Below are positions 23,901 through 29,059 of a stretch of DNA of 64,000 nt, one piece after another. The position numbers were made by a program, and so were the translations under genes. Below the pieces are notes generated by a model, which was given only the letters and a program-made list of their open reading frames with translations, was not told where the DNA came from and ran no database searches. Within the stretch, counting starts at the first letter, position 1. Each line of letters opens with the position of its first letter. This DNA comes from Candidula unifasciata (Eukaryota; Mollusca; Gastropoda; Stylommatophora; Geomitridae): assembly GCA_905116865.2 (NCBI GenBank), contig CAJHNH020007656.1, forward strand, positions 328,789 to 392,788. Direction: 5' to 3'.

Positions 23901-24164
23901 GAACCTTTGATTTTTTTATGTTCTATGAAATTAAATGATTATTCAATTCACAGGTTACTGGAAGGACTCTACTGGGACACTAAAAGCAGTCAAGGGAAAG
24001 AAAGTGGCCAATTCCATGTTTTACACGTAAAGTCCATGACTGGCCAAGCGGAACAGATGCGACTGCATTCAACTCTTTCGGTACAATGCAACTCATCATG
24101 GGTTTGCTATATAGTGCAAATACTGAACATTTCCGATTTCTGTCACAGACAGTTGTTACATTAA
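1..24164 (+). CDS. MICAL / MICAL-like family gene, 3' part (nine exons, 5' incomplete)
   Basis: The spliced product ends in a bMERB (DUF3585) domain, the helical module with which MICAL, MICAL-like and EHBP1 proteins bind Rab8/10/13-type GTPases on endosomal and recycling membranes. Exons inferred from reading frame and splice sites: 1-2930, 4359-4535 (or -4541), 6229-6343, 19821-19923, 20615-20688, 21700-21814, 22858-22904, 23043-23091, 23954-24164. All junctions are GT-AG and phase-consistent (0, 0, 1, 2, 1, 2, 1, 2). Recognisable bMERB blocks are 'LQQQLHNIDTRLTELELKG', 'EWFTLINEKNDLVRKEADL' and 'VEQRNKIIDSMDEDR'. The CH, LIM or monooxygenase domains that would separate MICAL from MICAL-like lie upstream of the window, so I give no symbol. 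EHBP1 is less likely because the MDEDR block resembles MICAL-type proteins more. The family call is firm; the last exon is less so. Confidence 0.8.
3010..3262 (+). repeat. SINE-A copy (tRNA-derived), sense, in intron 1
   Basis: Begins with a degraded tRNA-like head containing a B box (GGTTCGAATCT at about 3051). The family body follows: 'CCAGGTTGACCCAGCC', then 'GGGTACCAGGTAAAGTCC', then the 3' end near TACTTACC. It is one of about 15 copies of the family in this window. Confidence 0.7.
3263..4094. other. Intron 1 remainder, no gene; weak tRNA-like motif
   Basis: AT-rich intronic sequence with a poly-T run near 3600. Around 3735-3785 the minus strand has a B-box-like GGGTTCACGCC preceded by TGGCGACCGGG, so a tRNA-derived repeat head is possible. 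I see no coding support. Confidence 0.3.
4095..4310 (+). repeat. LINE 3'-end fragment in intron 1
   Basis: Degenerate translation with core 'RKLEYIIMVGKFEGKKW', followed by a downstream 'LTS..SFLSKMIEN'. This matches the minus-strand fragment at 42.5-42.7 kb (RKLEYIVMVGKLEGRR; SELIENT). It is the C-terminal tail of a non-LTR retrotransposon, truncated and frameshifted, lying just before exon 2. Confidence 0.6.
4359..4541 (+). CDS. MICAL-family exon 2 (two possible in-frame donors)
   Basis: The acceptor CATTACAG precedes 4359, and the phase-0 frame continues directly from the previous exon (product begins TREMPSPSSPTQRKK). The exon encodes a Ser/Pro-rich segment. Two donors are possible, after 4535 (CAG|GTGACG) and after 4541 (ACG|GTATGT). 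Both preserve phase 0 and differ by two residues (Val-Thr). The second matches the GTATGT consensus better. Both reach exon 3 in frame. Confidence 0.75.
4542..6228. other. Intron 2, nothing recognised
   Basis: About 1.7 kb of AT-rich intron with a G-run at 4707-4720 and A-runs near 5570. I found no repeat family shared with the rest of the window and no coding signal. Confidence 0.4.
6229..6343 (+). CDS. MICAL-family exon 3: start of bMERB coiled coil
   Basis: The acceptor TTTTTCAG ends at 6228 and the donor AAGG|GTAATT follows 6343. It encodes the first amphipathic helix of the bMERB domain, with core 'IELQQQLHNIDTRLTELELK' and then 'GRELENSIRK'. This matches the start of DUF3585 in MICAL proteins, where a helix rich in Leu, Gln and Glu ends in 'RGVELE'-type residues. 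It ends in phase 1, completed by TA at the start of exon 4. Confidence 0.88.
6344..7476. other. 5' part of the 13.5-kb intron, nothing recognised
   Basis: AT-rich sequence with short poly-T runs. No shared repeat or coding segment is visible. Confidence 0.4.
7477..7680. repeat. Tandem repeat, 90-bp unit, about 2.2 copies
   Basis: The segment starting GGAGACAAAGATGAAGCAG recurs 90 bases later with few changes, and a third partial unit starts near 7657. Because 90 is a multiple of three, the translation repeats too, which gives spurious ORFs on both strands. A G-run follows at about 7769-7785. Confidence 0.8.
8032..8300 (+). repeat. SINE-B copy, sense
   Basis: Starts with the family's 'GGGGCCCTATTATAGGG' head. 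It runs through 'CCTGAGAGGCAAGGAACCAG' and 'AGTGGACGAACAACCAGAAC', and ends in a GAAGAAGAAG-type tail. A near-complete copy. Confidence 0.8.
8630..8850 (+). repeat. SINE-B copy, sense, 5'-truncated
   Basis: Contains the family segments 'CTGCCTGCGAGTCAAAGAAC', 'AGAAGTGGACAAACTACCAG' and the TTTCTGCCAGCATCTAC end. It lacks the GGGGCCCC head. Confidence 0.65.
9135..9410 (-). repeat. SINE-A copy, antisense, with tRNA-like head
   Basis: Reads in reverse. The family's 3' end is near 9140, the body is at 9165-9310, and the tRNA-like head lies at 9330-9400, where the plus strand shows GGACCCGAACCCATGACC, the complement of a GGGTTCGGGTCC B box. Full length. Confidence 0.75.
9648..9945 (-). repeat. 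SINE-B copy with target-site duplication
   Basis: The plus strand reads (TTC)n tail, then body, then CGGGCCCCGGAACCCACA and a G-run. GTTGAATAACC occurs immediately before the tail and again immediately after the head, an 11-bp direct repeat that defines the insertion ends. The same motif also recurs in the satellite it inserted into, so the duplication is not fully independent evidence. Confidence 0.75.
10404..10455. repeat. T23 followed by G26 homopolymers
   Basis: A T-run at 10404-10426 is followed by GGAG and then a G-run to 10455. This is the longest of many poly-G/poly-C tracts in the window. Others are near 7770, 12030, 12183, 21932, 23787, 26117-26141 (about 25 C), 31641 and 47057. 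Confidence 0.9.
10780..11025 (-). repeat. SINE-B copy, antisense
   Basis: The plus strand shows the reverse of the family: CACCGGCAGAATGTTCAG, then 'CTTGCCTGTCAGGCAAATGC', then CCTAGGAACCCACATGG. Moderately diverged. Confidence 0.7.
11085..11285. repeat. Dispersed repeat shared with 27.8-28.0 kb
   Basis: Contains 'AACTTAACGGTTAAACAGGG', 'GAATGGTGGCACTTTGTGTC' and a terminal GTCAGTCAGTCAG microsatellite. The segment at about 27790-27990 has the matching parts (AACTTAACAGTTGAATGGG, GTGGCACTTTGAATCAC) and ends in CACTCACTCACTG. The simple-repeat tail suggests a retroposed element. Confidence 0.55.
11333..11625 (-). repeat. SINE-A copy with a variant tRNA-like head
   Basis: The body matches SINE-A (CCACGCCTTTAGGCGTATCG; CATTACGCCGGC). 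The head at 11540-11620 differs: on the minus strand it reads GGCGTCCGTGGATTAGGCG and a B-box-like GATCGAAACCC. It is either a subfamily or a head swap. Confidence 0.65.
12018..12200. repeat. C-rich tandem duplication, about 80-bp unit
   Basis: The segment CAGTAATTGTAAGAGGTCAC ... CTGGAAATTTGCAAGAGAG occurs twice (about 12035 and 12115), separated and flanked by C-runs. Confidence 0.7.
12380..12610 (+). repeat. LINE 3'-end fragment, sense
   Basis: The translation shows 'KKRCRHWRGHTLRTPADN', matching the intact-frame block 'RKRRWRWIGHTLRKQENS' of the fragment at 39.2-39.7 kb. Further on, 'LGMSWFRAHALLGDKG' corresponds to its 'TWHELVEGLCSIGG' end. Frameshifted and diverged. Confidence 0.6.
13141..13335 (+). 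repeat. SINE-C copy with tRNA Leu/Ser-like promoter
   Basis: The head GTGGCTGGCCGAGCGGTTA is a near-consensus A box (TGGCNNAGNGG), and GATTCGACCCC about 50 bases on resembles a B box. A non-tRNA body follows ('AAAAGTGGTAAATACATAC', AGTAGTGAGAG). Another copy of the same body lies at 21017-21210. It is not a functional tRNA: I see no 3' acceptor strand pairing with the start. Confidence 0.65.
13455..13730 (+). repeat. SINE-B copy, sense, near complete
   Basis: From GTGTGTTCTGGCGCCCCACTG to the terminal GAAGAAGAAGAAG tail, with all family blocks present. Confidence 0.8.
13735..13910 (-). repeat. SINE-A copy, antisense, headless
   Basis: Matches the body of the family (TATAGACCAATGAGCACTTG; ACTTCCCAGGACAT; GACCTGGGAAATTGAGG) but stops before the tRNA-like head. 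It directly abuts the tail of the preceding SINE-B. Confidence 0.65.
13990..14920 (-). repeat. LINE fragment (RNase H and 3' end), antisense
   Basis: Similar in sequence to the 3' part of the LINE at 44.6-45.4 kb and to 50.65-51.0 kb (plus strand: ACATCACAGCACACAGGAAC; CCATCTTCAGCAGCAAGCG). The minus strand encodes a broken version of the RNase H end (asparagine/glutamine-alanine-aspartate motif and 'DKADVVRALWE'-type block). Heavily degraded. Confidence 0.6.
14925..15025 (-). repeat. SINE-B 5'-half fragment, antisense
   Basis: CTAATTAGTCACTTAAGATG ... GGAGCTCCAGAACCCACAT matches the reverse of the family head. It abuts the preceding LINE fragment. Confidence 0.55.
15762..15829. repeat. Perfect 19-bp stem inverted repeat plus third arm
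   Basis: The arm at 15762-15780 (GTGACTTTGTCACAGTTAT) is exactly complementary to 15788-15806 with a 7-base loop, and the same sequence recurs at 15811-15827. Each arm contains its own small palindrome GTGAC-TTT-GTCAC. Confidence 0.9.
16039..16335 (-). other. Unidentified coding-like stretch
   Basis: Two minus-strand frames are open over about 75-98 codons with mixed composition. I recognise no family. It may be a fragment of an unknown element. No splice or start context supports a gene. Confidence 0.2.
16377..16539. mobile_element. MITE-like repeat, copy 1 (TIR GGGCTATTCAAAAATCAACC)
   Basis: The left end CAAGGGCTATTCAAAAATC and the right end (reverse complement CAAGGACTATTCCAAAATC) form inverted repeats of about 25 bp around a ~110-bp centre. 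Copy 2 lies 1.35 kb downstream in the same orientation. Confidence 0.7.
16575..17710 (-). repeat. 5'-truncated LINE with RNase H domain, antisense
   Basis: On the minus strand the order is: TDGSLEGA (RNase H first Asp) near 17315, 'VFLCDHMSVLQA' near 17200, 'LQWIPAHCGLPGNKLADRLA' near 17080 (RNase H His/Asp block), and 'RLNYHMHKIKI..SPQYACQ' with 'PEHILQTCPLY' near 16760-16850 (C-terminal zinc-binding region). A poly-T run at 16580 on the plus strand is its poly(A) tail. Several frameshifts; reverse transcriptase is absent. It belongs to the RNase H-bearing I/Jockey group of LINEs. Confidence 0.75.
17722..17885. mobile_element. MITE-like repeat, copy 2
   Basis: Same inverted-repeat ends and centre as the copy at 16377-16539, with scattered differences. 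The similarity runs about 50 bases beyond the right inverted repeat in both copies, to CCATTGTACTTTTT. Confidence 0.7.
18313..18600 (+). repeat. SINE-B copy, sense
   Basis: From GTGTGGGTTCCAGGGCCCC to 'CAACCAGAACTTTCTGCCTG' and GTTTACAGCCAGTGAACC. The GAA tail is short. Confidence 0.75.
18750..19015 (-). repeat. SINE-A copy, antisense, full length
   Basis: Body 18765-18920 and tRNA-like head 18935-19010, where the minus strand gives GGTCGTGGGTTCAGGTCCTG (B box GGTTCAGGTCC). Confidence 0.75.
19821..19923 (+). CDS. MICAL-family exon 4: bMERB central helix
   Basis: The acceptor CCTCTTGTAG ends at 19820 and the donor AT|GTAAGT follows 19923. The product contains 'LMIEWFTLINEKNDLVRKEA', the most diagnostic bMERB block (family pattern: Trp-Phe-x-Leu-Ile-x-x-Lys-x-x-Leu-Val-Arg-Arg-Glu). 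The intron before it is 13.5 kb, much longer than the others. It ends in phase 2. Confidence 0.92.
20070..20412. repeat. Minisatellite, ~20-bp unit (40-bp higher order), about 16 units
   Basis: Units of TAGTCTCCACACAATATAAT alternate with TAGTCTCCACTGAATATAAT, mainly in the 5' half. It lies in intron 4 of the MICAL-family gene, 150 bases after the exon donor. The repeated 'YCVETTLYSVE' translation on the minus strand is only a by-product. Confidence 0.9.
20615..20688 (+). CDS. MICAL-family exon 5: bMERB
   Basis: A short exon between TTATATTCAG and CCAG|GTATAC. It encodes 'SKEQELEDEQEQIESQL' followed by 'LYLMTKP', continuing the coiled coil to the conserved Lys-Pro before the loop of the bMERB fold. 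Phase 2 in, phase 1 out. Confidence 0.9.
20767..20985 (-). repeat. LINE 3' tip followed by truncated SINE-A, both antisense
   Basis: 20767-20850 (TTCTTCTTCTCAAAGTCCATG ... ACCATCCGTCTCGTATACTT) matches the 3' end of the LINE at 42.45 kb. 20875-20985 is the 3' half of SINE-A (CCACGCCTTTTAGGCGTATT; CATCACGCCGGCC). Confidence 0.6.
21017..21420 (+). repeat. SINE-C copy joined to a LINE 3'-end fragment
   Basis: 21017-21210: degraded head ACTGGCCGAACAATCAAG, then the SINE-C body (GGTGGTAAACACATGCAG, TAGTGAGAATG). 21211-21420: translation 'RQGRPRRRWIEGVTLRL' and 'HNIKEYQATKRDLARLP', then a stop and an A/G-rich AAAAGAAGAA tail, which is a LINE C-terminus. Confidence 0.6.
21700..21814 (+). CDS. MICAL-family exon 6: bMERB second half
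   Basis: The acceptor AATTTTTAG ends at 21699 and the donor TTAG|GTAAGA follows 21814. It encodes an acidic loop (PEEKEEEDYL), then 'KIALVEQRNKIIDSMDEDR', the second signature block of the bMERB domain (family pattern: Leu-Val-x-x-Arg-Asn-x-Ile-x-x-x-Leu/Met-Asp-Glu-Asp-Arg). Phase 1 in, phase 2 out. Confidence 0.92.
21898..22145 (+). repeat. SINE-B copy, sense
   Basis: From TTGTGGGTTCTGGGGCCCC through 'TAAAAGTCGACTAAATAGGG' to CACAAAGAAGAAAAAGAAG. A G-run interrupts the head. Confidence 0.75.
22590..22800 (+). repeat. SINE-A copy, sense, just upstream of exon 7
   Basis: The head GGCCCCGTGGTGTTAGAACTAG is followed by the family body to TATATGCCCTATAGGCC. It ends 58 bases before the acceptor of the 47-base exon. 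Confidence 0.7.
22858..22904 (+). CDS. MICAL-family exon 7: end of bMERB
   Basis: A 47-base exon between TTTTCAG and AAAG|GTAAGA. It encodes YEAEDKNIEVTLKDK, corresponding to the acidic end of the bMERB domain that follows the DEDR block. It is too short to find except by frame continuity. Phase 2 in, phase 1 out. Confidence 0.85.
23043..23091 (+). CDS. MICAL-family exon 8: basic tail
   Basis: A 49-base exon between CTTTTTAAG and TTTG|GTAAGT. It encodes GQTQETKKNTRFGKPV and the first two bases of a Trp codon. A short basic Gly-Lys stretch right after the bMERB domain is usual in MICAL-like proteins. The donor is followed about 55 bases later by a pyrimidine-rich 47-bp tandem array. Confidence 0.7.
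23145..23675. repeat. Minisatellite, ~47-bp unit, 11 units, in the last intron
   Basis: Each unit reads roughly CTTCTTCTACCTCTTATTTT followed by GTAAGCTTTGTCAAGTAAATC. Units begin about every 47-49 bases. Every unit contains a pyrimidine tract and GTAAG and AAGTAAAT motifs that resemble splice donors. The array starts about 55 bases after the donor of exon 8. Confidence 0.9.
23954..24164 (+). CDS. MICAL-family terminal exon 9 (C-terminal extension)
   Basis: The acceptor CAATTCACAG ends at 23953. The first base completes TGG (Trp), and the frame then stays open for about 70 codons to TAA at 24162-24164. The peptide begins LLEGLYWDTKSSQGKESG. I do not recognise it, and it does not resemble the usual MICAL C-terminus. 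Support is phase agreement, a good acceptor and a poly(A) signal downstream. It could be a lineage-specific or alternative last exon. Confidence 0.5.
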
Positions 24165-24300
24165 CTCATTATATCTGAATTGTTAGTTTTTCACCTTTTG
24201 CTCTTAGTGCAGTTATTGTTACATGTTTTGAATCGAGCATTGGCTGCTTTATGCTAGAATAAGCTATAACTTCCTGGTAAATAAAGTGTTGAAGTAATAA
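24165..24300 (+). terminator. 3' UTR and poly(A) signal of the MICAL-family gene
   Basis: The stop codon is followed by AT-rich sequence with a canonical AATAAA at 24280-24285, then GT-rich bases (GTGTTG). This fits a cleavage site near 24300. Confidence 0.5.
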
Positions 24301-25085
24301 CAGGCTGTTTCTGAAAAAGTCTGAAATAGCTGTACTACTTCTACTATATATATATATATATATATATATATTTTTTTAATATATTGATAAAAATATTGGA
24401 AATGGTTACTAGAAAAGCACATTTTTCAGTTGTCTGTTTCAAAATAGTTATTTCTAACCTGACTTAACACACACAAAGTTATATTTTGTACCTGTACATT
24501 ACTTTCTATCTGAAGATTGTGCTGAATTTATCAAGACTTCCTAACTTATATTTTTCATTTACTTTAACAATTTTACATTTTTTCAAAGTGCCTTATACAT
24601 TACATTTCCGTAGGTTACAAAGGATGCATGAAATTAAACTTTTTTTTTTATAATTATTTGTGTCACCTAATTATTTATCCCACTAAGGGAACATATATTA
24701 AGTTTCTAGTTACTGACTACCAGATTTGTCAGCAGTCTGTTTTCTGTCATGCATTGTTTTCAACTTGTTAACGAGATTAGTTATATTTTTGCACTGACAT
24801 GACAGAACTCCAAACATTCCTATAAGTGCTCTATTCCCATCTTCAGCAGCCAGCACAGAATTCCACATCCAGTGGCACTGGTGGCAGTTTTATTGCGTGT
24901 CCACCTTGATTGCCTCTGAAGGTTGTTAAATGTTATTAAAATGTATTTGTATCTGTTTCTGCGGTCTTGTATCCTGTAGTTTGTATCTTCATTCAGACGC
25001 TTGTTAGTGCTCTTTGTTATCTAAAACACCTATCACACTGTATGGCTAGAGTAACTTGTATGACTGTTATCATGGCTTTTACACA
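24300..25085. other. Intergenic sequence with a (TA)n run and a short LINE scrap
   Basis: (TA)n at 24346-24371. 24795-24905 is a short antisense LINE 3' fragment (CCCATCTTCAGCAGCCAGC, as at 14.0, 44.65 and 50.7 kb). The rest is unassigned. Confidence 0.5.
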
Positions 25086-25170
25086 GTTCCATGGGTTACA
25101 CCAATGAAGACATTGGGGCCTCACCATATAATATTCTTAAAATTAGCAGTGGATACACATATCAATTGTG
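25086..25170. repeat. Dispersed repeat shared with 27245-27325
   Basis: GAAGACATTGGGGCCTCAC ... AAAATTAGCAGTGGATACAC occurs in both places with few differences. Family unknown. Confidence 0.6.
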
Positions 25171-25364
25171 TCACCCCTCTTTTGTGAAAATGGCACAGAA
25201 ATGTAATTAAATTACTGGATTTATACCATGCATGTGCATTTTATTTGGGGAGGGAGGGAGGTCATATATCAGTGCATCAGCTGTTCACTAAGGTTCTGAT
25301 GCAGATAGTCAGCCGTTTTACTGTTGTGACAAGAGGGCTGTGATGTCATATGATTGGTCTTTGT

Positions 25365-25505
25365 TTTTTCTTCTTCTTCACATTCACTTGTTGTAAACTT
25401 CGGTAAAAAGTTCTGGTTGTTTATCCGTTTCCTGACTTTTGTCTTGTTTCAGGACTTGAGTGTTGCGTTCACATCTGCTTCACAGATCTGGCTTATTTGT
25501 GTGCA
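25365..25505 (-). repeat. SINE-B 3'-half, antisense
   Basis: The plus strand starts with the TTCTTCTTCTTC tail, then CACTTGTTGTAAACTTCGG and 'TCAGGACTTGAGTGTTGCG'. It stops after the CAGATCTGGCTTA block. Confidence 0.7.
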
Positions 25506-25659
25506 TACTGTCAGTCCTACATTGACCATAGGTACCCCAATCCTGGTACACCATCATATGTCTTCAACATCTCTGTATCCCAGTGGATTTACCAACTTTC
25601 TTAACCCTGCAGCAAAGTGATGAGTCATCTGTCTCACGCTCTGAAGATTTATGTTTACT

Positions 25660-25760
25660 TTGGAACCTTTGGTTCACCAGTACAACTGTTTCAGAAATCC
25701 CTGGAGGTCATTGCTGTAGCTACAGAGTTCATGCTTTGTGCAGTCCTTTCACATGTGACT
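25660..25760 (+). repeat. Partial SINE-E copy, sense
   Basis: 'TAGCTACAGAGTTCATGC' and the flanking bases match the reverse complement of 43260-43300. Only the central part is present. Confidence 0.4.
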
Positions 25761-26116
25761 AGCTGCTCTACAGAGAGAGACATGGAATCATATAGGATTA
25801 AACCAAACACAGTGAAGTCAGTCTACTCACCTTTAAACACCTTTTAAACTTTCTTGTCTTTCTGCAGTTCTTCTTGATGGTAAAGACCTTTCTTTGCACT
25901 ACTGAACTGCTGGTGTGTTTAAAAAAATGCATGAGCAACCATTAATAGTTATTAACAATGTAAACATCTGTGACAGGCAACTTGAAGATGCTAAGTAGTA
26001 AGAATCTGCACATACTAGACCACTGCATTATGAGATAGGTGTCCCTCTCCCTTTCATTCACATTTTTTTGGGTGTAATTTCCAGAGAAATCTTAGGTGTT
26101 CTTTAGCCTCCTATAT

Positions 26117-26141
26117 CCCCCCCCCCCCCCCCCCCCCCCCC
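26117..26141. repeat. C-run of about 25 bases
   Basis: An uninterrupted homopolymer visible in the sequence. Confidence 0.9.
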
Positions 26142-26454
26142 GGTAAATCACAGGGGCTCATAACTTCTTTCAGATTTAAGCACAAATATGTTTGTTTAAC
26201 ATACAGTGCACACTGTATTTGCAACCATTCCAAACATAATACAGTTTATTGTATACTGCAAAAATTCCATCTTTAAAATATTCTGTAATATACCTTTTGC
26301 TCAGATATTTTGTTAACACTTTAGTAAGCAAGAATCCTGGAGTTCACCAACATAAGGGTAATGTGATTATTAGCATGGAATGTCTGATCTTATAAACTCA
26401 GGATTTTCAAAATATCCTTCTCTTACAATGTTTACTTTAATGTGTTCTGGTCCG

Positions 26455-26650
26455 GATAGACCAGGCTTTTTTGTTTGGTTTTTGTAAATTACCTCTCAGG
26501 TCAATCCATCCTTAAATGGGTACCAGGTAAAATCCTGGAAAGTAAAGATAGCCAATGTGATTTTGCTCATCACCTACCAGCCGATTGGATTATAAAATAT
26601 AGGTCTAGCCCTAAATGCCCAATACGCCAAAAGGCGGGGAAAAGGGTCCT
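26455..26650 (+). repeat. SINE-A copy, sense, headless
   Basis: TCTCAGGTCAATCCATCCTT, GGGTACCAGGTAAAATCCTGG and TATAGGTCTAGCCCTAAATG follow the family order, ending in GGCGGGGAAAAGGGTCC. Confidence 0.65.
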
Positions 26651-26728
26651 ATACTTTTACAGTATTCACCTCATGTAATGTAGTTTTGTGTCTGGTAATG
26701 CCATAAAGATATGGGCTCACATATATAC

Positions 26729-26835
26729 TAGAAATGGTTAACCACTATACTAAAAGTGGTTAACCACTATACTAGAAGTGGTTAACCACTATACTAGAAG
26801 TGGTTAACCACTATACTAGAAGTGGTTAACCACTC
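26729..26835. repeat. 22-bp tandem repeat with a palindromic core, five units
   Basis: GTGGTTAACCACTATACTAGAA is repeated nearly perfectly. Its core GTGGTTAACCAC is a perfect 12-bp palindrome, so the array is a row of evenly spaced dyad-symmetric sites. Confidence 0.95.
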
Positions 26836-26894
26836 CAGTCTGTTTTGCCTCCTCCCAGTTTCCCAACAATTTGTCAGGAAACTACAGACTGGTT

Positions 26895-27055
26895 TTGTTT
26901 ATTTTAAACATTGATGACTCCCAGGTCGGCCAAGTATGAAATGGGGACAAGAAAAATATCTAGGAATTCAATGTGACCATCATAATGTTGACTACATCGT
27001 CCATCAGGTCTGACTGGTTATAAAAATATTGGGCTAGTATCATTTGTCCAGTCTA
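26895..27055 (+). repeat. Degraded SINE-A copy, sense
   Basis: GACTCCCAGGTCGGCCAAG ... GTTGACTACATCGTCCATC ... TGACTGGTTATAAAAATATT follows the family order with many changes. Confidence 0.5.
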
Positions 27056-27062
27056 CCTGAGG

Positions 27063-28044
27063 CAGTGATTCCCAACCCATTGGTTGTGACCTTAAAATGG
27101 GATCCACAATAGTTTTATGTTGGGTTGTTGAGTAGTGGTAAGCTATGAATATTTTAAAAATAGAAAAACACACAACCGTGCATGCACGCCCGCACATGCA
27201 CACACACACACCACGTCCAGCACATATATTTTTGTGCGGTATGTGGACACAGTGAAGACATTGGGGCCTCACATATAATGTTTCTAAAATTAGCAGTGGA
27301 TACACATATCCTTTGTGATTGGTTGATTCTTAGTGATACACGAGTGCTGAATGTCTAGACTTGTTTCTTGCAGGTGGTGTGGATTTTGCTTCAGTAGCAG
27401 CCAATTCTGCATTGAATGATTCCCCTTCCATGAATCTGACTTCCAGCACTTTGCGTTATTTCCCGATTTTCAATGCTTCTTCAATTAAAAACCAAAACCA
27501 GAAATAGATTCAGTGTTGAGAATTAGATAAGGTTGGCATTAATGAAAATTCAACATTAAATGTGAATGTTTGTTATTGAGTTACAGTTTCAGTAATCTTG
27601 TTAAATATATCATGAGTTAACATTATTTTGAATTCTAGTATAATGAAAAATCTCTTTTTGATTATTTTATTTACTCTATTAAAAAAACCTTTTTAGTATA
27701 TATAGGGATCACAGGTCACTACGTCTATAAAAATGAGGTCGCTTGTCATTTTGCCTCTTCTATACCCCAACCCAATGTGGGATGTGGTTCTGTTCCCCCC
27801 CCCCACCCCCCCTAAGTATTTTAAAGCCACACTCCAGCTGTTATTGGGAGCCAAATTGTAACTTAACAGTTGAATGGGATTTTTGGGAGTTGTGCTTGGG
27901 GAATTCTCATCTGAATTGTGGCACTTTGAATCACTCGGTGTTAGTCACTCATTTTGCGGTCCTGGTGGGGGTTGAATTTCACAAACTCACTCACTGTGCC
28001 TGTATAAAATGGGGTCACAAAAAAGGTTGGGTTGGGAACCGCTG
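27063..28044. mobile_element. Non-autonomous hAT-like element with terminal inverted repeats
   Basis: The left end CAGTGATTCCCAACCCATTG and the right end (reverse complement CAGCGGTTCCCAACCCAACC) are inverted repeats of the CAGxGGTTCCCAACC type known from hAT elements, and both continue into TGTGACC. The flanks ACCTGAGG and ACCTAAAA match at five of eight positions; the three mismatches are transitions. No transposase is seen inside. It contains the 27245-27325 repeat and part of the 27.8-kb repeat. Confidence 0.6.
27245..27325. repeat. Dispersed repeat, second copy of 25086-25170
   Basis: 'GAAGACATTGGGGCCTCAC' to 'AGCAGTGGATACACATATC'. It lies within the hAT-like element. Confidence 0.6.
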
Positions 28045-28599
28045 ACCTAAAACACAAACAATTTACTTGCCTTCTTATTAATTATTCATCCATCGCAAGT
28101 GATGAGGACCACTGTTTATTTCATCTGTCATGAAACTTTAGTTGAGTTCTGTGAGTTGAGAGGTGACTTATGAGCCCAATACGGGCCCGAAAGGATCTAG
28201 GACAAACCTCGTTTACTAAAATCTGTATATCCCAGTTGAAGTCTAGAAGTGTTGAACAGGATATTTTTTAAATAATTCCTACTGTTGACATAAAGCATTG
28301 CCTTTTTTTCTTGATTGTTTGCAGTATCTATTTATATGTGTCTGCCAGCCCACCTTCTTTGCATTCTGCTGTTGCTTTAAATATATTCCTGTGTATGCAT
28401 GTTTATGTCAAGTTATACTGGTTACATACAGTGTTCTCCGTGATAATTTATGGCAGTCACTACATAAATGTGAAATAAGTCCATAATGATGTTTGATAGT
28501 TATCTATGATTGACCAATGATGATAGTTTTATGGAATTGAATGAGAATGTTATAATTATCGACGAATTTGGTTTCAGGTCCATATGAAATCAGATTTTT

Positions 28600-29045
28600 T
28601 TAATAACTTGTCTTGGTTCCCAGATCAACCCACCCTAAAATGGGTATCAGGAAATATCCAGGGAAGCAAAGGTAGTCAGTATGCTATGGACCATATCGTC
28701 CATAGAGTGCTGATTAGTCTATAAAAAGAGAGTCCAGCCTAATGCACCTCTAGCATAAAAAGGTTCCTTTATATAAGGACTCTTTTCCCACACCTTATGG
28801 CATATTTTAAATATAGGGCTAGACCTATATTTTTATAGACCAATGGGCACTTGCTGGGTGATGTGGTCAGCACCACGCCGGCCGCCTCTACTTCCCAAGA
28901 CTGCATCTGTTACCCACTCAAGGCTGGGTCGACCTGGGAGTCAAGGTTTTTTTTTTTTTTAAGTTTGGCTCTGTCAGGATGTGAACCCATGACCTTCCGA
29001 TCCATAGGCGGTCGTCTAGCCGCCAACGCGATGGCAACTACCTTC
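28600..29045. repeat. Two SINE-A copies in inverted orientation, 3' ends facing
   Basis: 28600-28765 is a sense, headless copy. 28778-29045 is an antisense copy with its tRNA-like head (plus strand GATGTGAACCCATGACC, complement of the B-box region). Their 3' ends meet near 28770, so a transcript across the pair could fold back. Confidence 0.65.
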
Positions 29046-29059
29046 CTTTAATTACTTAC

